Shown here: piece by piece, positions 7,065-15,552 of the stretch | How the letters are laid out: each line of letters begins with the position of its first letter | Numbering within the stretch: the first letter of the stretch is position 1 | Assembly (NCBI RefSeq): GCF_041262585.1 | Contig: NZ_JBGCBZ010000005.1 | Coordinates: 186,001 to 250,000 of the forward strand | Origin: JAOEGB01 sp041262585 | GTDB taxonomy: Bacteria; Actinomycetota; Actinomycetes; Streptosporangiales; Streptosporangiaceae | Reading direction: 5' to 3' | DNA: 64,000 bases | Program-made: the position numbers and the translations under genes | Notes under the pieces: model-generated | Seen by the model: the letters and a program-made list of their open reading frames with translations, nothing else | The model's database searches: none | What the model was told of the DNA's origin: nothing

Positions 7065-9038
7065 GTGCCCAAGGACCGTCCCGACCTTCCGCCCGTCGAA
7101 GAACTGCTCACCACCGTGGTGGCGGAGCTGGGGGGCAGTGAGCGCCCGGGCCAGGTCAAGATGGCCCAGGCGGTGCAGCAGGCCGTGGAGAGCGACGAGC
7201 ATCTCGCGGTCCAGGCCGGCACCGGCACGGGCAAGTCGCTCGCCTATCTGGTGCCCGCGGTCAGGCACGCCGCCGAGACCGGCAACGCCATCGTGGTCTC
7301 CACCGCGACGATCGCGCTCCAGCGCCAGCTCGTGGACCGCGACCTGCCCCGGCTCGCCGACGCGCTGGAAGGCGCGCTGCCAAGCCGGCCGGCGTTCGCG
7401 ATCCTCAAGGGCCGCCGCAACTACCTGTGCCGCTACAAGATGGGCGCCGGGATGCCCGACGACGAGGACGACCAGCTCTTCGACCCCCGCGAGGTGAGCG
7501 CCACCGGCCGGATGGTCCAGCGGATCCAGGAGTGGGCCAACGAGACCGAGACGGGCGACCGCGACGAGCTGGTCCCCGGCGTCAACGAGCAGGCGTGGCG
7601 GCAGTTCTCCGTGACCGCCAGGGAGTGTCTCGGCGCGCAGCGGTGCCCGAGCGGCGCCGAGTGCTTCGCCGAGCTGGCCCGGGAGCGCGCGGGAGAGGCC
7701 GACGTCGTGGTCACCAACCACGCTCTGCTGGCCATCGACGCCATGGAGGACTTCGCGGTCCTCCCGGAGCACGACGTCGTCATCGTGGACGAGGCGCACG
7801 AACTGGTCGACAGGGTGACCTCGGTGGTCACCGGCGAGCTGTCGGAGAGCACCGTGGGCATCGCCGTCCGCCGCGCCGGGAGGCTGATCGAGCAGGGGGT
7901 GGCCGACCGGCTGCAGGAGGCCGGCGAGGACCTGAAGGCCCTGCTCGCCGCGGCCCCGGCCGGCCGGATCGACGACCTGCCCCAGTCGCTGGGGCTCACT
8001 CTCGCGCTGGTGCGGGACGCCGCCTTCGCGTGCGTCACCGCGCTCGGCCCCCGCAACAAGGACAAGGAAGATCCCGAGAACGCCGGCCTGCGGAAGGCCG
8101 CGTTCACGATGCTCGACGAGGTGCACGACACGGCCCAGCGCATGCTCGACGCGTTCGGCGCCGCGTCCGAAGCCGACCGGGCGGAGGTCGTGTGGCTGGA
8201 GGAGGGGCGCGGGCGCATCCCGCCGACCCTCCGGGTCGCGCCGCTGTCGGTGGGCGGCATGCTCCGCGACAAGCTCTTCGGGGACCGCACGGTCGTCCTG
8301 ACCAGCGCCACGCTGGCGCTCGGCGGCTCGTTCGACGGCCTGGCCCGGCAGTGGGGGCTCGGCCGCGAGGAATGGACAGGTCTCGACGTCGGCTCGCCGT
8401 TCGACCACCCGCGCAGCGGGATCCTCTACGTGGCCAAGCATCTGCCGCAGCCGGGCCGCGACGGCCTCCCCGAGGCGTATCTGACCGAGATCATCGAGCT
8501 GATCGAGGCGGCGGGCGGGCGCACGCTGGGCCTGTTCTCCTCGATGCGGGCCGCCAAGGCCGCCACCGAGGCGCTGCGGGAGCGGCTGGACGTGCCCCTG
8601 CTCTGCCAGGGCGACGACTCCACCTCACAGCTCGTGAAGCAGTTCGCCGCCGACCCGGCCACGTGCCTGTTCGGCACGCTGTCGCTCTGGCAGGGCGTCG
8701 ACGTTCCCGGGCCGTCGCTGACGCTCGTGATCATCGATCGGATCCCGTTCCCGCGTCCCGACGACCCACTGGCCTCGGCGCGGCAGCGGCATGTCGCGGC
8801 CACCGGCGGCAACGGCTTCATGACCGTCGCCGCCACCCACGCCGCGCTGCTCCTGGCCCAGGGCGCAGGCCGCCTGCTGCGGTCGATGAACGACCGGGGC
8901 GTGGTGGCCGTCCTCGACCCCCGGCTCGCGACGGCTCGCTACGGCGGGTTCCTGGTGAGCTCCCTCCCGCCGTTCTGGCGCACCACCGACCCCGCCAAGG
9001 TCCGCGACGCCCTGCGACGTCTCACAGCTGACGCGTAA
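7065..9038 (+). CDS. dinG: DinG-family ATP-dependent DNA helicase
   Basis: A 657-residue superfamily 2 helicase starting at GTG 7065. Walker A is GTGTGKSLAYL near residue 52, the DEAH box VDEAHEL near residue 243, and motif VI region QGAGRLLRS near residue 605. Four cysteines at about 122, 188, 194 and 200 (YLCRY and RECLGAQRCPSGAECF) match the 4Fe-4S cluster of XPD/DinG helicases. Expected activity is 5'-3' unwinding of DNA forks, D-loops or R-loops in repair. It ends 7 bp from the convergent SGNH gene. Confidence 0.92.
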   Translation: MPKDRPDLPPVEELLTTVVAELGGSERPGQVKMAQAVQQAVESDEHLAVQAGTGTGKSLAYLVPAVRHAAETGNAIVVSTATIALQRQLVDRDLPRLADALEGALPSRPAFAILKGRRNYLCRYKMGAGMPDDEDDQLFDPREVSATGRMVQRIQEWANETETGDRDELVPGVNEQAWRQFSVTARECLGAQRCPSGAECFAELARERAGEADVVVTNHALLAIDAMEDFAVLPEHDVVIVDEAHELVDRVTSVVTGELSESTVGIAVRRAGRLIEQGVADRLQEAGEDLKALLAAAPAGRIDDLPQSLGLTLALVRDAAFACVTALGPRNKDKEDPENAGLRKAAFTMLDEVHDTAQRMLDAFGAASEADRAEVVWLEEGRGRIPPTLRVAPLSVGGMLRDKLFGDRTVVLTSATLALGGSFDGLARQWGLGREEWTGLDVGSPFDHPRSGILYVAKHLPQPGRDGLPEAYLTEIIELIEAAGGRTLGLFSSMRAAKAATEALRERLDVPLLCQGDDSTSQLVKQFAADPATCLFGTLSLWQGVDVPGPSLTLVIIDRIPFPRPDDPLASARQRHVAATGGNGFMTVAATHAALLLAQGAGRLLRSMNDRGVVAVLDPRLATARYGGFLVSSLPPFWRTTDPAKVRDALRRLTADA

Positions 9039-9045
9039 GGGCGCC

Positions 9046-9825
9046 TCACGGCAGGCGGGTGAGGTCCGGGCGCTTGGGATCGAGGCCGTCGCCGGAGGAC
9101 CGGCCCCGGATGCGGCGGCCGATCCACGGGCCGAGGTGCTCGCGCAGCCATTGCGCGTCCTCGCGGCGCTTGATCCTCGGGTCCACCCGCTCACGGGGCG
9201 GCCACGCCATCCGCCAGTCGTCGTCGGACGGCACGGCCAGCACGTCGAGCATCCTCGCCGCGACGAGGCGGTGGCCGTCCGCGTTGAGGTGCAGCCGGTC
9301 CTCGCTCCACGCCCGCCAGTCCCGCAGGCTCTGCATCGACCAGATGTCCACGAGGTGGCAACCGTACAGGTCGGAGATCGAGCGGACGTGCATGAAGAAG
9401 ATGGCGAACTTGCCCCGCACCCTGCGCATGATCGGGGTGTCGCGCGGGTCCATGCCGGTGAACAGCACGACGTCCGCTCCGGTGCTCCGCAACTGCCGTA
9501 CGGCTCCCGCCAGCTTCTTGGCCATCCGGTCGGGGTCGCTGCCCGGCCGCAGCAGGTCGTTGCCTCCCGCGCAGAAACTGATCAGGTCGGGCTTCAGCTC
9601 GACCGCGCGGGGCACCTGCTCCTCGGCGATCTGGTCGATCAGCTTGCCGCGCACCGCCAGATTCGCGTACCGGAACTCCGGCTCCAACTGGGCCAGCCGC
9701 TCCGCGACCCGGTCGGCCCATCCCCGGTACCGCGGGACCTCTCCAACCGCCGGGCCGTTCACGACCGGATCATTGAGACCTTCGGTGAAACTGTCCCCAA
9801 CCGCGACGTACGACGTGTATCCCAT
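9046..9825 (-). CDS. SGNH/GDSL-type hydrolase
   Basis: A 259-residue esterase/lipase-fold protein without signal peptide. Block I is VGDSFTEG (Ser12 nucleophile), block III is CAGGNDLLRPG (Asn), and block V is DRLHLNADGH with the catalytic Asp/His pair. These are the four invariant SGNH positions. Substrate is not evident; similar cytoplasmic actinobacterial proteins are generic esterases. It follows the aro operon on the same strand with 28 bp spacing and could be read through from it. Confidence 0.88.
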   Translation of the reverse strand: MGYTSYVAVGDSFTEGLNDPVVNGPAVGEVPRYRGWADRVAERLAQLEPEFRYANLAVRGKLIDQIAEEQVPRAVELKPDLISFCAGGNDLLRPGSDPDRMAKKLAGAVRQLRSTGADVVLFTGMDPRDTPIMRRVRGKFAIFFMHVRSISDLYGCHLVDIWSMQSLRDWRAWSEDRLHLNADGHRLVAARMLDVLAVPSDDDWRMAWPPRERVDPRIKRREDAQWLREHLGPWIGRRIRGRSSGDGLDPKRPDLTRLP

Positions 9826-9853
9826 GAGCCCTGCCTTGCTCCGCTTTTACTGA

Positions 9854-10288
9854 TTACTGACCAGTATCCGCGATGGCCCGCAGTGCCAGCTCGTAGGACC
9901 GCATGCCGAACCCGGCTATGGTGCCCGTCGCGACGGCCGCCACGACCGAGGTGTGGCGGAACTCCTCCCGGGCGTTCGGGTTGGAGATGTGCACCTCGAT
10001 CAGGGGCGCCGTCCGCTGCGCGATGGCGTCGCGCAGCGCGTAGGAGTAGTGCGTGAACGCGGCCGGGTTGAGCACGACGGGCGTCCGGGCGTCGGCCGCC
10101 TCGTGGATCCAGCCGACCAGCTCGGCCTCGTCGTCGGTCTGCCTGACCTCAACGGACAGGCCCAGCTCCCGGCCGGTCTCGCGGCACAGCGCCGCCAGGT
10201 CCTCGAACGTCTGCGCGCCGTAGACGTCGGGCTCCCGGACGCCGAGCCGCCCGAGGTTGGGCCCGTTGAGGACGAGAACGGGCCTCAT
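9854..10288 (-). CDS. aroQ: Type II 3-dehydroquinate dehydratase
   Basis: A 144-residue enzyme, the usual size for the small dodecameric type II class. It converts 3-dehydroquinate to 3-dehydroshikimate, the third step of the shikimate pathway. Recognisable elements are LNGPNLGRLGVREPDVYG at the start (Arg and Tyr of the active-site lid), NPAAFTHYS, and EVHISN with the catalytic His. The ATG overlaps the aroB stop by 4 nt (ATGA), so translation is coupled. Confidence 0.95.
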   Translation of the reverse strand: MRPVLVLNGPNLGRLGVREPDVYGAQTFEDLAALCRETGRELGLSVEVRQTDDEAELVGWIHEAADARTPVVLNPAAFTHYSYALRDAIAQRTAPLIEVHISNPNAREEFRHTSVVAAVATGTIAGFGMRSYELALRAIADTGQ

Positions 10289-11361
10289 CGGCCGACCTCC
10301 TGGTAGGCGGCCTCGAGCAGCTCCTCGGCGGGGTTCTCGAGGCGGGACACTTTGGCGATGTCGTCCAGCACCACGAAGCGCAGCGTGGCGCCCCGGCTCT
10401 TCTTGTCGACCCGCATGTGGTCACGGAGCGCGGGCCACGCCTCCCGGCGGTACGCCGTGGGCAGGCCGACCGACGTCAGGATGGAGCGCGTCCGGTCGAC
10501 GATGTCCCGGCCGATCCGGCCGTCGAGGCGGGACAGCTCGGCGGCGTAGACCAGGCCGATCGCCACGGCCTCGCCGTGCCTGATGCGGTAGTCCTCCACC
10601 CGCTCGATCGCGTGGGCCAGCGTGTGGCCGTAGTTGAGGATCTCCCGCAGGCCGCTCTCGCGCAGGTCGGCCCCCACGACGTCGGCCTTGACGCGGATCT
10701 TCCGCTCGATCAGCTCGCGGGTGTGCTCACCCTCCGGCGTGCAGGCTGCGGCCGGGTCGTCCTCGATCAGCATGAGGATCGTCGGGTCGGCGATGAAACC
10801 GCCCTTGATGATCTCCGCGAGCCCGGCGACGTAGTCCTCGCGGGGCACGCTCACCAGCGTGGCGAGGTCGCACAGGACGCCCTTCGGCGGGTGGAACGAG
10901 CCGACGAGGTTCTTGCCCTCGGGGGTGTTGATGCCGGTCTTGCCGCCGACGGCCGCGTCGACCATGGCCAGCAGCGTCGTCGGGACCTGCACCACCTGGA
11001 CGCCGCGCAGCCAGGTCGCGGCCACGAACCCGGCCAGGTCAGTGGTGGCTCCCCCGCCGACGCCGACGACCGCGTCCGACCTGGTCACGCCGTACCGCCC
11101 GAGCGCCGACCACAACTCGGCCGCGACGTGGACCGTCTTGGCCTCCTCGCCGTCGGGCACGGGCAGGGAGATCACCTCGTAGCCCGCCGTCTCCAGCACC
11201 CCGCACACCGGCCGGGCGATCTCGGGCAGGCTCGCCGGGTGGATCACGGCCACGGTCCGCACCCCGGCGCTCAGCAGGCCCGGCAGCTCGCCCAGCACGC
11301 CGGTGCCGACCACGACGTCATAGGGGCTGTCGCCCCGCACGGTGATGCGCGTCGCCGTCAT
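10285..11361 (-). CDS. aroB: 3-dehydroquinate synthase
   Basis: A 358-residue NAD-dependent metalloenzyme making 3-dehydroquinate from DAHP, step two of the shikimate pathway. The signature GVGGGATTDLAGFVAATW, QVPTTLLAMVDAAVGGKTGIN and the metal-site region NYGHTLAHAIE are all present. Length matches the family. It overlaps aroK upstream and aroQ downstream by 4 nt each. Confidence 0.96.
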   Translation of the reverse strand: MTATRITVRGDSPYDVVVGTGVLGELPGLLSAGVRTVAVIHPASLPEIARPVCGVLETAGYEVISLPVPDGEEAKTVHVAAELWSALGRYGVTRSDAVVGVGGGATTDLAGFVAATWLRGVQVVQVPTTLLAMVDAAVGGKTGINTPEGKNLVGSFHPPKGVLCDLATLVSVPREDYVAGLAEIIKGGFIADPTILMLIEDDPAAACTPEGEHTRELIERKIRVKADVVGADLRESGLREILNYGHTLAHAIERVEDYRIRHGEAVAIGLVYAAELSRLDGRIGRDIVDRTRSILTSVGLPTAYRREAWPALRDHMRVDKKSRGATLRFVVLDDIAKVSRLENPAEELLEAAYQEVGR

Positions 11362-11885
11362 AGCTCCACCGCGATCTGGTCCACGATGTCGGCGGGCTCC
11401 CGGTCGTCGGTGCTGACCGTGATCACGGCCAGCCGCTCGTACACCGGGCGGCGCTCCTCCATCAGCTTCCTGAGCTGGCTGCGCGGGTTGAGCACGAGCA
11501 GCGGCCTCGCGGAGGCGAGCCCGACCCGCCTGACCGCCTGGTCGAGCCCGACCTGCAGGTAGACGACCCGGTGGCCGGCGAGCAGCTCCTGAGTGGGCTC
11601 GTACAGGATCGCGCCGCCGCCCAGCGACAGCACGCCGCCGTGGCTCTCCAGCGCGGCCCGTACGGCTTCCGCCTCCAGCTCGCGGAACCTGGCCTCCCCG
11701 TCCTCGACGAACACGTCGCTCACGGGCTTTCCGGCGACGGCCTCGACGTCGGCGTCGGTGTCGCGGAAGGACACGCCGAGCCGCTCGGCGAGCAGATGGC
11801 CGATCGTCGACTTGCCGGAGCCCGGCGGGCCGATGAGGACCGCGGCGGGCCGTTCAGACCCCTGAGATGCCGAGTTCACGATCAC
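11358..11885 (-). CDS. aroK: Shikimate kinase
   Basis: A 175-residue P-loop kinase that phosphorylates shikimate with ATP. Walker A is GPPGSGKST at residues 19-27, followed by the shikimate-binding RDTDADVE, the GGGAI loop (LSLGGGAILYEP) and the RRPVYERLA lid region. The GTG start overlaps the aroC stop (GTGA); a second GTG two codons later is possible. Its TGA overlaps the aroB ATG. Confidence 0.95.
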   Translation of the reverse strand: MIVNSASQGSERPAAVLIGPPGSGKSTIGHLLAERLGVSFRDTDADVEAVAGKPVSDVFVEDGEARFRELEAEAVRAALESHGGVLSLGGGAILYEPTQELLAGHRVVYLQVGLDQAVRRVGLASARPLLVLNPRSQLRKLMEERRPVYERLAVITVSTDDREPADIVDQIAVEL

Positions 11886-13060
11886 TTGATCACCAGGGAG
11901 GAGAGGTAACCGGACAGGTTGCGCGCGACCTCCTCGACGGAGTCACCGCCGAACTTCTCGATCACCGCGTCGGCCAGCACCAGCGCGACCATCGCCTCGG
12001 CGACGATCGCGGCGGCCGGCACCGCGCAGACGTCCGAACGCTCGTGGTGGGCCTTGGCGGCCTCCCCCGTCAGGACGTCGACGGTGGCGAGCGCGCGGGG
12101 CACGGTGGAGATCGGCTTCATCGCCGCGCTGACCCGCAGCGGCTCGCCGTTGGTCATGCCTCCCTCGACGCCGCCGGCCCGGTTGGTGATCCTGCGGACG
12201 CCCTCGGGCGTGTTCTCGATCTCGTCGTGAGCCCGGGAGCCGGGGCGGCGGGCCGTCTCGAACCCGTCGCCGACCGCCACGCCCTTGATGGCCTGGATGC
12301 CCATCAGCGCGCCGGCGAGGCGGGAATCCAGCCGCCGGTCCCAATGGGTGTAGCTGCCGAGGCCGGGCGGCAGGCCGTACGCGACGACCTCGACGACCCC
12401 GCCGAGCGTGTCGCCGTCCTTGTGGGCCTTGTCGATCTCGGCGACCATGGCCGCGCTCGCCGCCGGGTCCACGCAGCGCACCGGGTCGGCGTCCACCGCC
12501 GCCATGCCGCCGGGGCCGGGGAGCACGTCACTCGGGGCCGTGGCCTCGCCGATGGAGACGACATGGCTCACGATGTCGACGCCGAGGGCCTGCTTGAGGA
12601 AGCTCCGGGCGACCTGGCCGAGCGCCACGCGGGCGGCGGTCTCCCGGGCGCTGGCCCGGTCGAGCACCGGCCGCGCGTCGTCGAAGCCGTACTTCTGCAT
12701 GCCGGCCAGATCCGCGTGGCCGGGCCGGGGCCGCGACCTGGGGGCGTTGCGGGCCTGCCCCTCCAGGATGGCGGGGTCCACCGGGTCGGCGGCCATCACC
12801 GTCTCCCACTTGGGCCATTCGGTGTTGCCGATGCGGATGGCGACGGGCGAGCCGAGGGTGCGGCCGTGCCGTACGCCACCGGAGATCGTCACCACGTCCT
12901 GCTCGAACTTCATCCGCGCGCCGCGGCCGTAACCGAGGCGACGGCGGCGCAGGGCCTCGTCGAGCTGGGCGGTGGTCACCTCCACGCCCGCGGGCAGGCC
13001 TTCCAGGATCGCGAGGAGCTCGGGGCCATGGGACTCCCCGGCGGTCAACCAACGCAACAT
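11882..13060 (-). CDS. aroC: Chorismate synthase
   Basis: 392 residues from the ATG at 13060; the frame stays open upstream but the family begins exactly at MLRWLTAGESHG. It needs reduced FMN and converts EPSP to chorismate, the final shared precursor of aromatic amino acids, folate and menaquinone. Signatures include RRRRLGYGRGARMKFEQD, RPGHADLAGMQKYG and RASARETAARVALG. It is the first of four aro genes joined by 4-nt overlaps; aroA and aroE are not in the window. Confidence 0.96.
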   Translation of the reverse strand: MLRWLTAGESHGPELLAILEGLPAGVEVTTAQLDEALRRRRLGYGRGARMKFEQDVVTISGGVRHGRTLGSPVAIRIGNTEWPKWETVMAADPVDPAILEGQARNAPRSRPRPGHADLAGMQKYGFDDARPVLDRASARETAARVALGQVARSFLKQALGVDIVSHVVSIGEATAPSDVLPGPGGMAAVDADPVRCVDPAASAAMVAEIDKAHKDGDTLGGVVEVVAYGLPPGLGSYTHWDRRLDSRLAGALMGIQAIKGVAVGDGFETARRPGSRAHDEIENTPEGVRRITNRAGGVEGGMTNGEPLRVSAAMKPISTVPRALATVDVLTGEAAKAHHERSDVCAVPAAAIVAEAMVALVLADAVIEKFGGDSVEEVARNLSGYLSSLVIK

Positions 13061-13080
13061 GGTGACAAGTCTTCCATGTG

Positions 13081-13764
13081 TCAGGCGTGCACGAGCACCG
13101 CCACGAGGGCCGCCACGAGCATGAACGGCCCGAACGGGAACTCGCTCTTCCGGGTCGCCCGCTTGGTGATCAAGAGGCCGACGGCGTACAGAGCGCCGAG
13201 GAAGTGGCCGCCGAGCCCGGCGACCAGCGCGGCCTCGACTCCCAGCGCGCCCGTGAGCAGGCCGATGAGCCCGGCGAGCTTGACGTCGCCGAAGCCGAGC
13301 GCCGCCGGACGCCCGAACCACAGCAGCGCGTACACGCCCCCGATGGCGCACCCGGCCGTCACCGCGCCCAGGAGATGCCCCGAGGGCGCGAGGAGGGCCA
13401 GGACGATCGGGTACGACGGCACGACGATCGCGTCGGGGAGCCGCCAGGTCCGCCAGTCGATCACCGCGAGCGTCACGCCCGCGACCGCCGCGTAGAGCCA
13501 GGCCGCCAGCAGCCAGCCGTTGTGCGGCCCGTCGCTCTGAGACCAGTGGCTGTGCAGCCCCCAGGTCACGAGCCCGGCGGCGATGGCGGTGGCGGCTTCT
13601 ATCAGGTACGGCGGGCGGGGCACGGGCACGATCCGGATCGCGTGCGCGTACGCCTCTCTGGCCTCCTTACGGGTGTCTTCCGGGTCGATTCCGAAACCAC
13701 CCGCGAGCTCACGGACGTACGATCCCGCGATCAAACCGAGGATCACGGCTAGGAGGAGGGCCAC
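13081..13764 (-). CDS. A24-family prepilin peptidase
   Basis: A 227-residue integral membrane aspartic protease with about six or seven spans. The two catalytic aspartates are in AVIDWRTWRLPD and GFGDVKLAG (the GxGD motif). It cleaves and may methylate type IV prepilin-like leaders. The N-terminal Cys-rich region of PilD is absent, as in short actinobacterial forms. Start is GTG at 13764. It ends 20 bp before aroC on the same strand, a neighbourhood seen in other actinobacteria, but no pilin or Tad genes are in this window. Confidence 0.85.
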   Translation of the reverse strand: MALLLAVILGLIAGSYVRELAGGFGIDPEDTRKEAREAYAHAIRIVPVPRPPYLIEAATAIAAGLVTWGLHSHWSQSDGPHNGWLLAAWLYAAVAGVTLAVIDWRTWRLPDAIVVPSYPIVLALLAPSGHLLGAVTAGCAIGGVYALLWFGRPAALGFGDVKLAGLIGLLTGALGVEAALVAGLGGHFLGALYAVGLLITKRATRKSEFPFGPFMLVAALVAVLVHA

Positions 13765-13836
13765 GCGCAGACCCTAGCGGCGGTGGCGCCCTCACCTGAC
13801 CATCGCGGTGGTGTTAGCGAACCGTCGCCGCAGGGG

Positions 13837-14421
13837 TCAGCGACGCCGCCTGTCCCACCAGCGCCGGGGGCGCTCCCGCAGGCGCGCCACCGTCAGGTCC
13901 GGTACGGCTTCCGCCAGCCGGTCGAGGGCCGAGGCGTCGCGCTTGGCCTCCTCGACCGTCGCGAGGGCCTGCAGCATGCCCCCCTCGATCACGAACGGGA
14001 TCGGCCCGGCCACGTCGATCACCACGGCCGCGGCCCGCTCGTGCTTGGCCGCCTGGCAGACCTGGGGGCCCGTGGCCTGGACGGGCCGGGCGTCGGGGCG
14101 CCACATCCGCATCGGCTCCACGCCGGTGAAGGCGAGAACGGCCTCCCGCCCGTCCTTGCCGACGAGCTTGGGGAGCGCCATCTCGCTCTCCTTCTCCTGC
14201 TTGAGCCCGTGCTCGCCCACCTCGGACTCGGTGAGGAGCGCGACCACGGGCACCAGGAGCCTGGCCTGGCCGAGGGCCGTCAGCACGTCGGCGGCGGTGG
14301 CCGTACCGGCGTGGAAGGCCGACAGGGCCGACCCCACGGCGGTGTCGACGCCGCCGTCGTCATCAGGGCGCAGAGGCTGTGGAATCGCGGGCACGTTCCA
14401 CGAGCCTACCCGGTGCCCCAC
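13837..14421 (-). CDS. SseB-like domain protein
   Basis: Up to 194 residues; a GTG at 14394 would give a better family-like start beginning VPAIPQPLRPDDDG. The core GQARLLVPVVALL, MALPKLVGKDGREAVLAFTG, PVQATGPQVCQAA and FVIEGGMLQAL follows the SseB N-terminal domain pattern, common in actinobacterial proteins of unknown role. The C-terminus is strongly basic (RERPRRWWDRRRR). Soluble, no catalytic motif visible. Confidence 0.65.
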   Translation of the reverse strand: MGHRVGSWNVPAIPQPLRPDDDGGVDTAVGSALSAFHAGTATAADVLTALGQARLLVPVVALLTESEVGEHGLKQEKESEMALPKLVGKDGREAVLAFTGVEPMRMWRPDARPVQATGPQVCQAAKHERAAAVVIDVAGPIPFVIEGGMLQALATVEEAKRDASALDRLAEAVPDLTVARLRERPRRWWDRRRR

Positions 14422-14430
14422 CCCAATCCC

Positions 14431-14444
14431 GCGTGATCATGCAC
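14431..14444. repeat. Solitary GTGATCATGCAC motif
   Basis: A single exact copy of the 12-bp core of the dispersed repeat family (TGATCA at 14434) occupies most of the 15-bp gap after the amidohydrolase and before the ATG of the SseB-like gene's frame. Its right edge overlaps the 3' end of the amidohydrolase gene (stop at 14437), so the last codons and stop use part of the motif. Confidence 0.7.
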
Positions 14445-15552
14445 GGGGGGAGAGGTCGGCGATAGCGATGACGGGGCCGCCGCCGGAGGGGCCCTGGTGA
14501 ACGGCCGCCACCGACACGAACACCGCCGGGTCGCCGGTCACGCCGGCCGCGACGCCGCCCACGGTGGCCTTGATCTGCCGGTGCCAGTGGACGTCGGAGT
14601 CGTCGAGCATGATGTTGCGGCGCCCGCGGACCCGCCCCGAGGGGTCGGCCTCGCACTTCATGAACACGTTGACCAGCCGGTCGCCGAGGTCGCTCGGATG
14701 GGGGCGCTCGGGCAGCTCGATGCCCGCGTCGCGGATCGCCTCCCAGATGCCGTCGGCGTCCAGGGCGTCCTTCATGATCGAGTGGCCGGCCCGGTAGCGG
14801 CCGCCGATCCCCCGGACGTTGCCGACCACCACGATCTGGGCCCGGTCGAGCTCGACGCCACTCGAACACGAGGCCACCGACGAGTAGAGCGACAGGTCCT
14901 TGTGGATCTGCTCGGCCGACGGCATCTCGATCTCCCCGAGCGCCACGGCGACTCCCAGGGCGGTCGTGGAGTTGGAGATGTCCATCGACTTGAGCGTGTC
15001 CTCGGTGACGACGGTCTGGCCGCGCTCCTTGGCGTCGGTGATCGTGGACAGCGTGAGCAGCGGCGTCTTGGTCTGCACGTAGTGGACGTCGGCCGGGTCG
15101 TCGATGCCGGCGATCTTCATGGCCTCCAGCACCCCGGCGGCGACCTTCTCCACCATCGCCGGTCGCCCGATGTCCTCGGGGAGGATCACCTCGCTCATCG
15201 CCACGCCGACGCTCACCCGCGGCTCGTCGGTCTGTACGGCCTTCGCCGGGTCGAGGGTGGCGAAGATCGTGGCGTGCGGGCTCAGCACGCCGTCGGTGCC
15301 GCCGGACCAGACGAGGGGCACCTGCTTGACCTCCTCCTCCGTCCGGGTGCCCTTGGCCACAAGGACCTCGCGGAACGCCCGGTCGGCGAGGATCCGCGTG
15401 TAGTCGTTCACGCCGCCGTTGCCCTCGGTCTTGCCGATCACCGCGAGCACGCGGTCGGCCTCGATCACTCCGTCGTCGATCAGCCGCGCGAGCCCGGACG
15501 CGTCCGTGACGCTCTCGATGGCGACCTTCCGCACCTCGATCGGATACGGCAT
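14437..15552 (-). CDS. Ring-opening amidohydrolase (cyanuric acid hydrolase/barbiturase family)
   Basis: A 371-residue protein, the normal size for this unusual three-repeat family that hydrolyses cyclic imides such as cyanuric acid (to carboxybiuret) or barbiturate (to ureidomalonate). The three serine-bearing motifs are visible: VWSGGTDGVLSPHA near residue 85, SVASCSSGVELD near 230 and AVHQGPSGGGPVIA near 345. The paired lysines (GKTEGNGGVNDY and the ATVGG region) fit. Known cyanuric hydrolases commonly have SGGTEG; here it is SGGTDG, so the substrate is open. It starts directly after the carbamate kinase stop with zero spacing. Confidence 0.88.
   Translation of the reverse strand: MPYPIEVRKVAIESVTDASGLARLIDDGVIEADRVLAVIGKTEGNGGVNDYTRILADRAFREVLVAKGTRTEEEVKQVPLVWSGGTDGVLSPHATIFATLDPAKAVQTDEPRVSVGVAMSEVILPEDIGRPAMVEKVAAGVLEAMKIAGIDDPADVHYVQTKTPLLTLSTITDAKERGQTVVTEDTLKSMDISNSTTALGVAVALGEIEMPSAEQIHKDLSLYSSVASCSSGVELDRAQIVVVGNVRGIGGRYRAGHSIMKDALDADGIWEAIRDAGIELPERPHPSDLGDRLVNVFMKCEADPSGRVRGRRNIMLDDSDVHWHRQIKATVGGVAAGVTGDPAVFVSVAAVHQGPSGGGPVIAIADLSPRA

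Noticed and set aside
5658..8441. A 927-codon open frame on the minus strand covering the repeat protein and much of the helicase gene
   Set aside because: The part beyond 6851 is antisense to the dinG helicase, with no domain and biased composition from high GC; the real protein starts at 6851.
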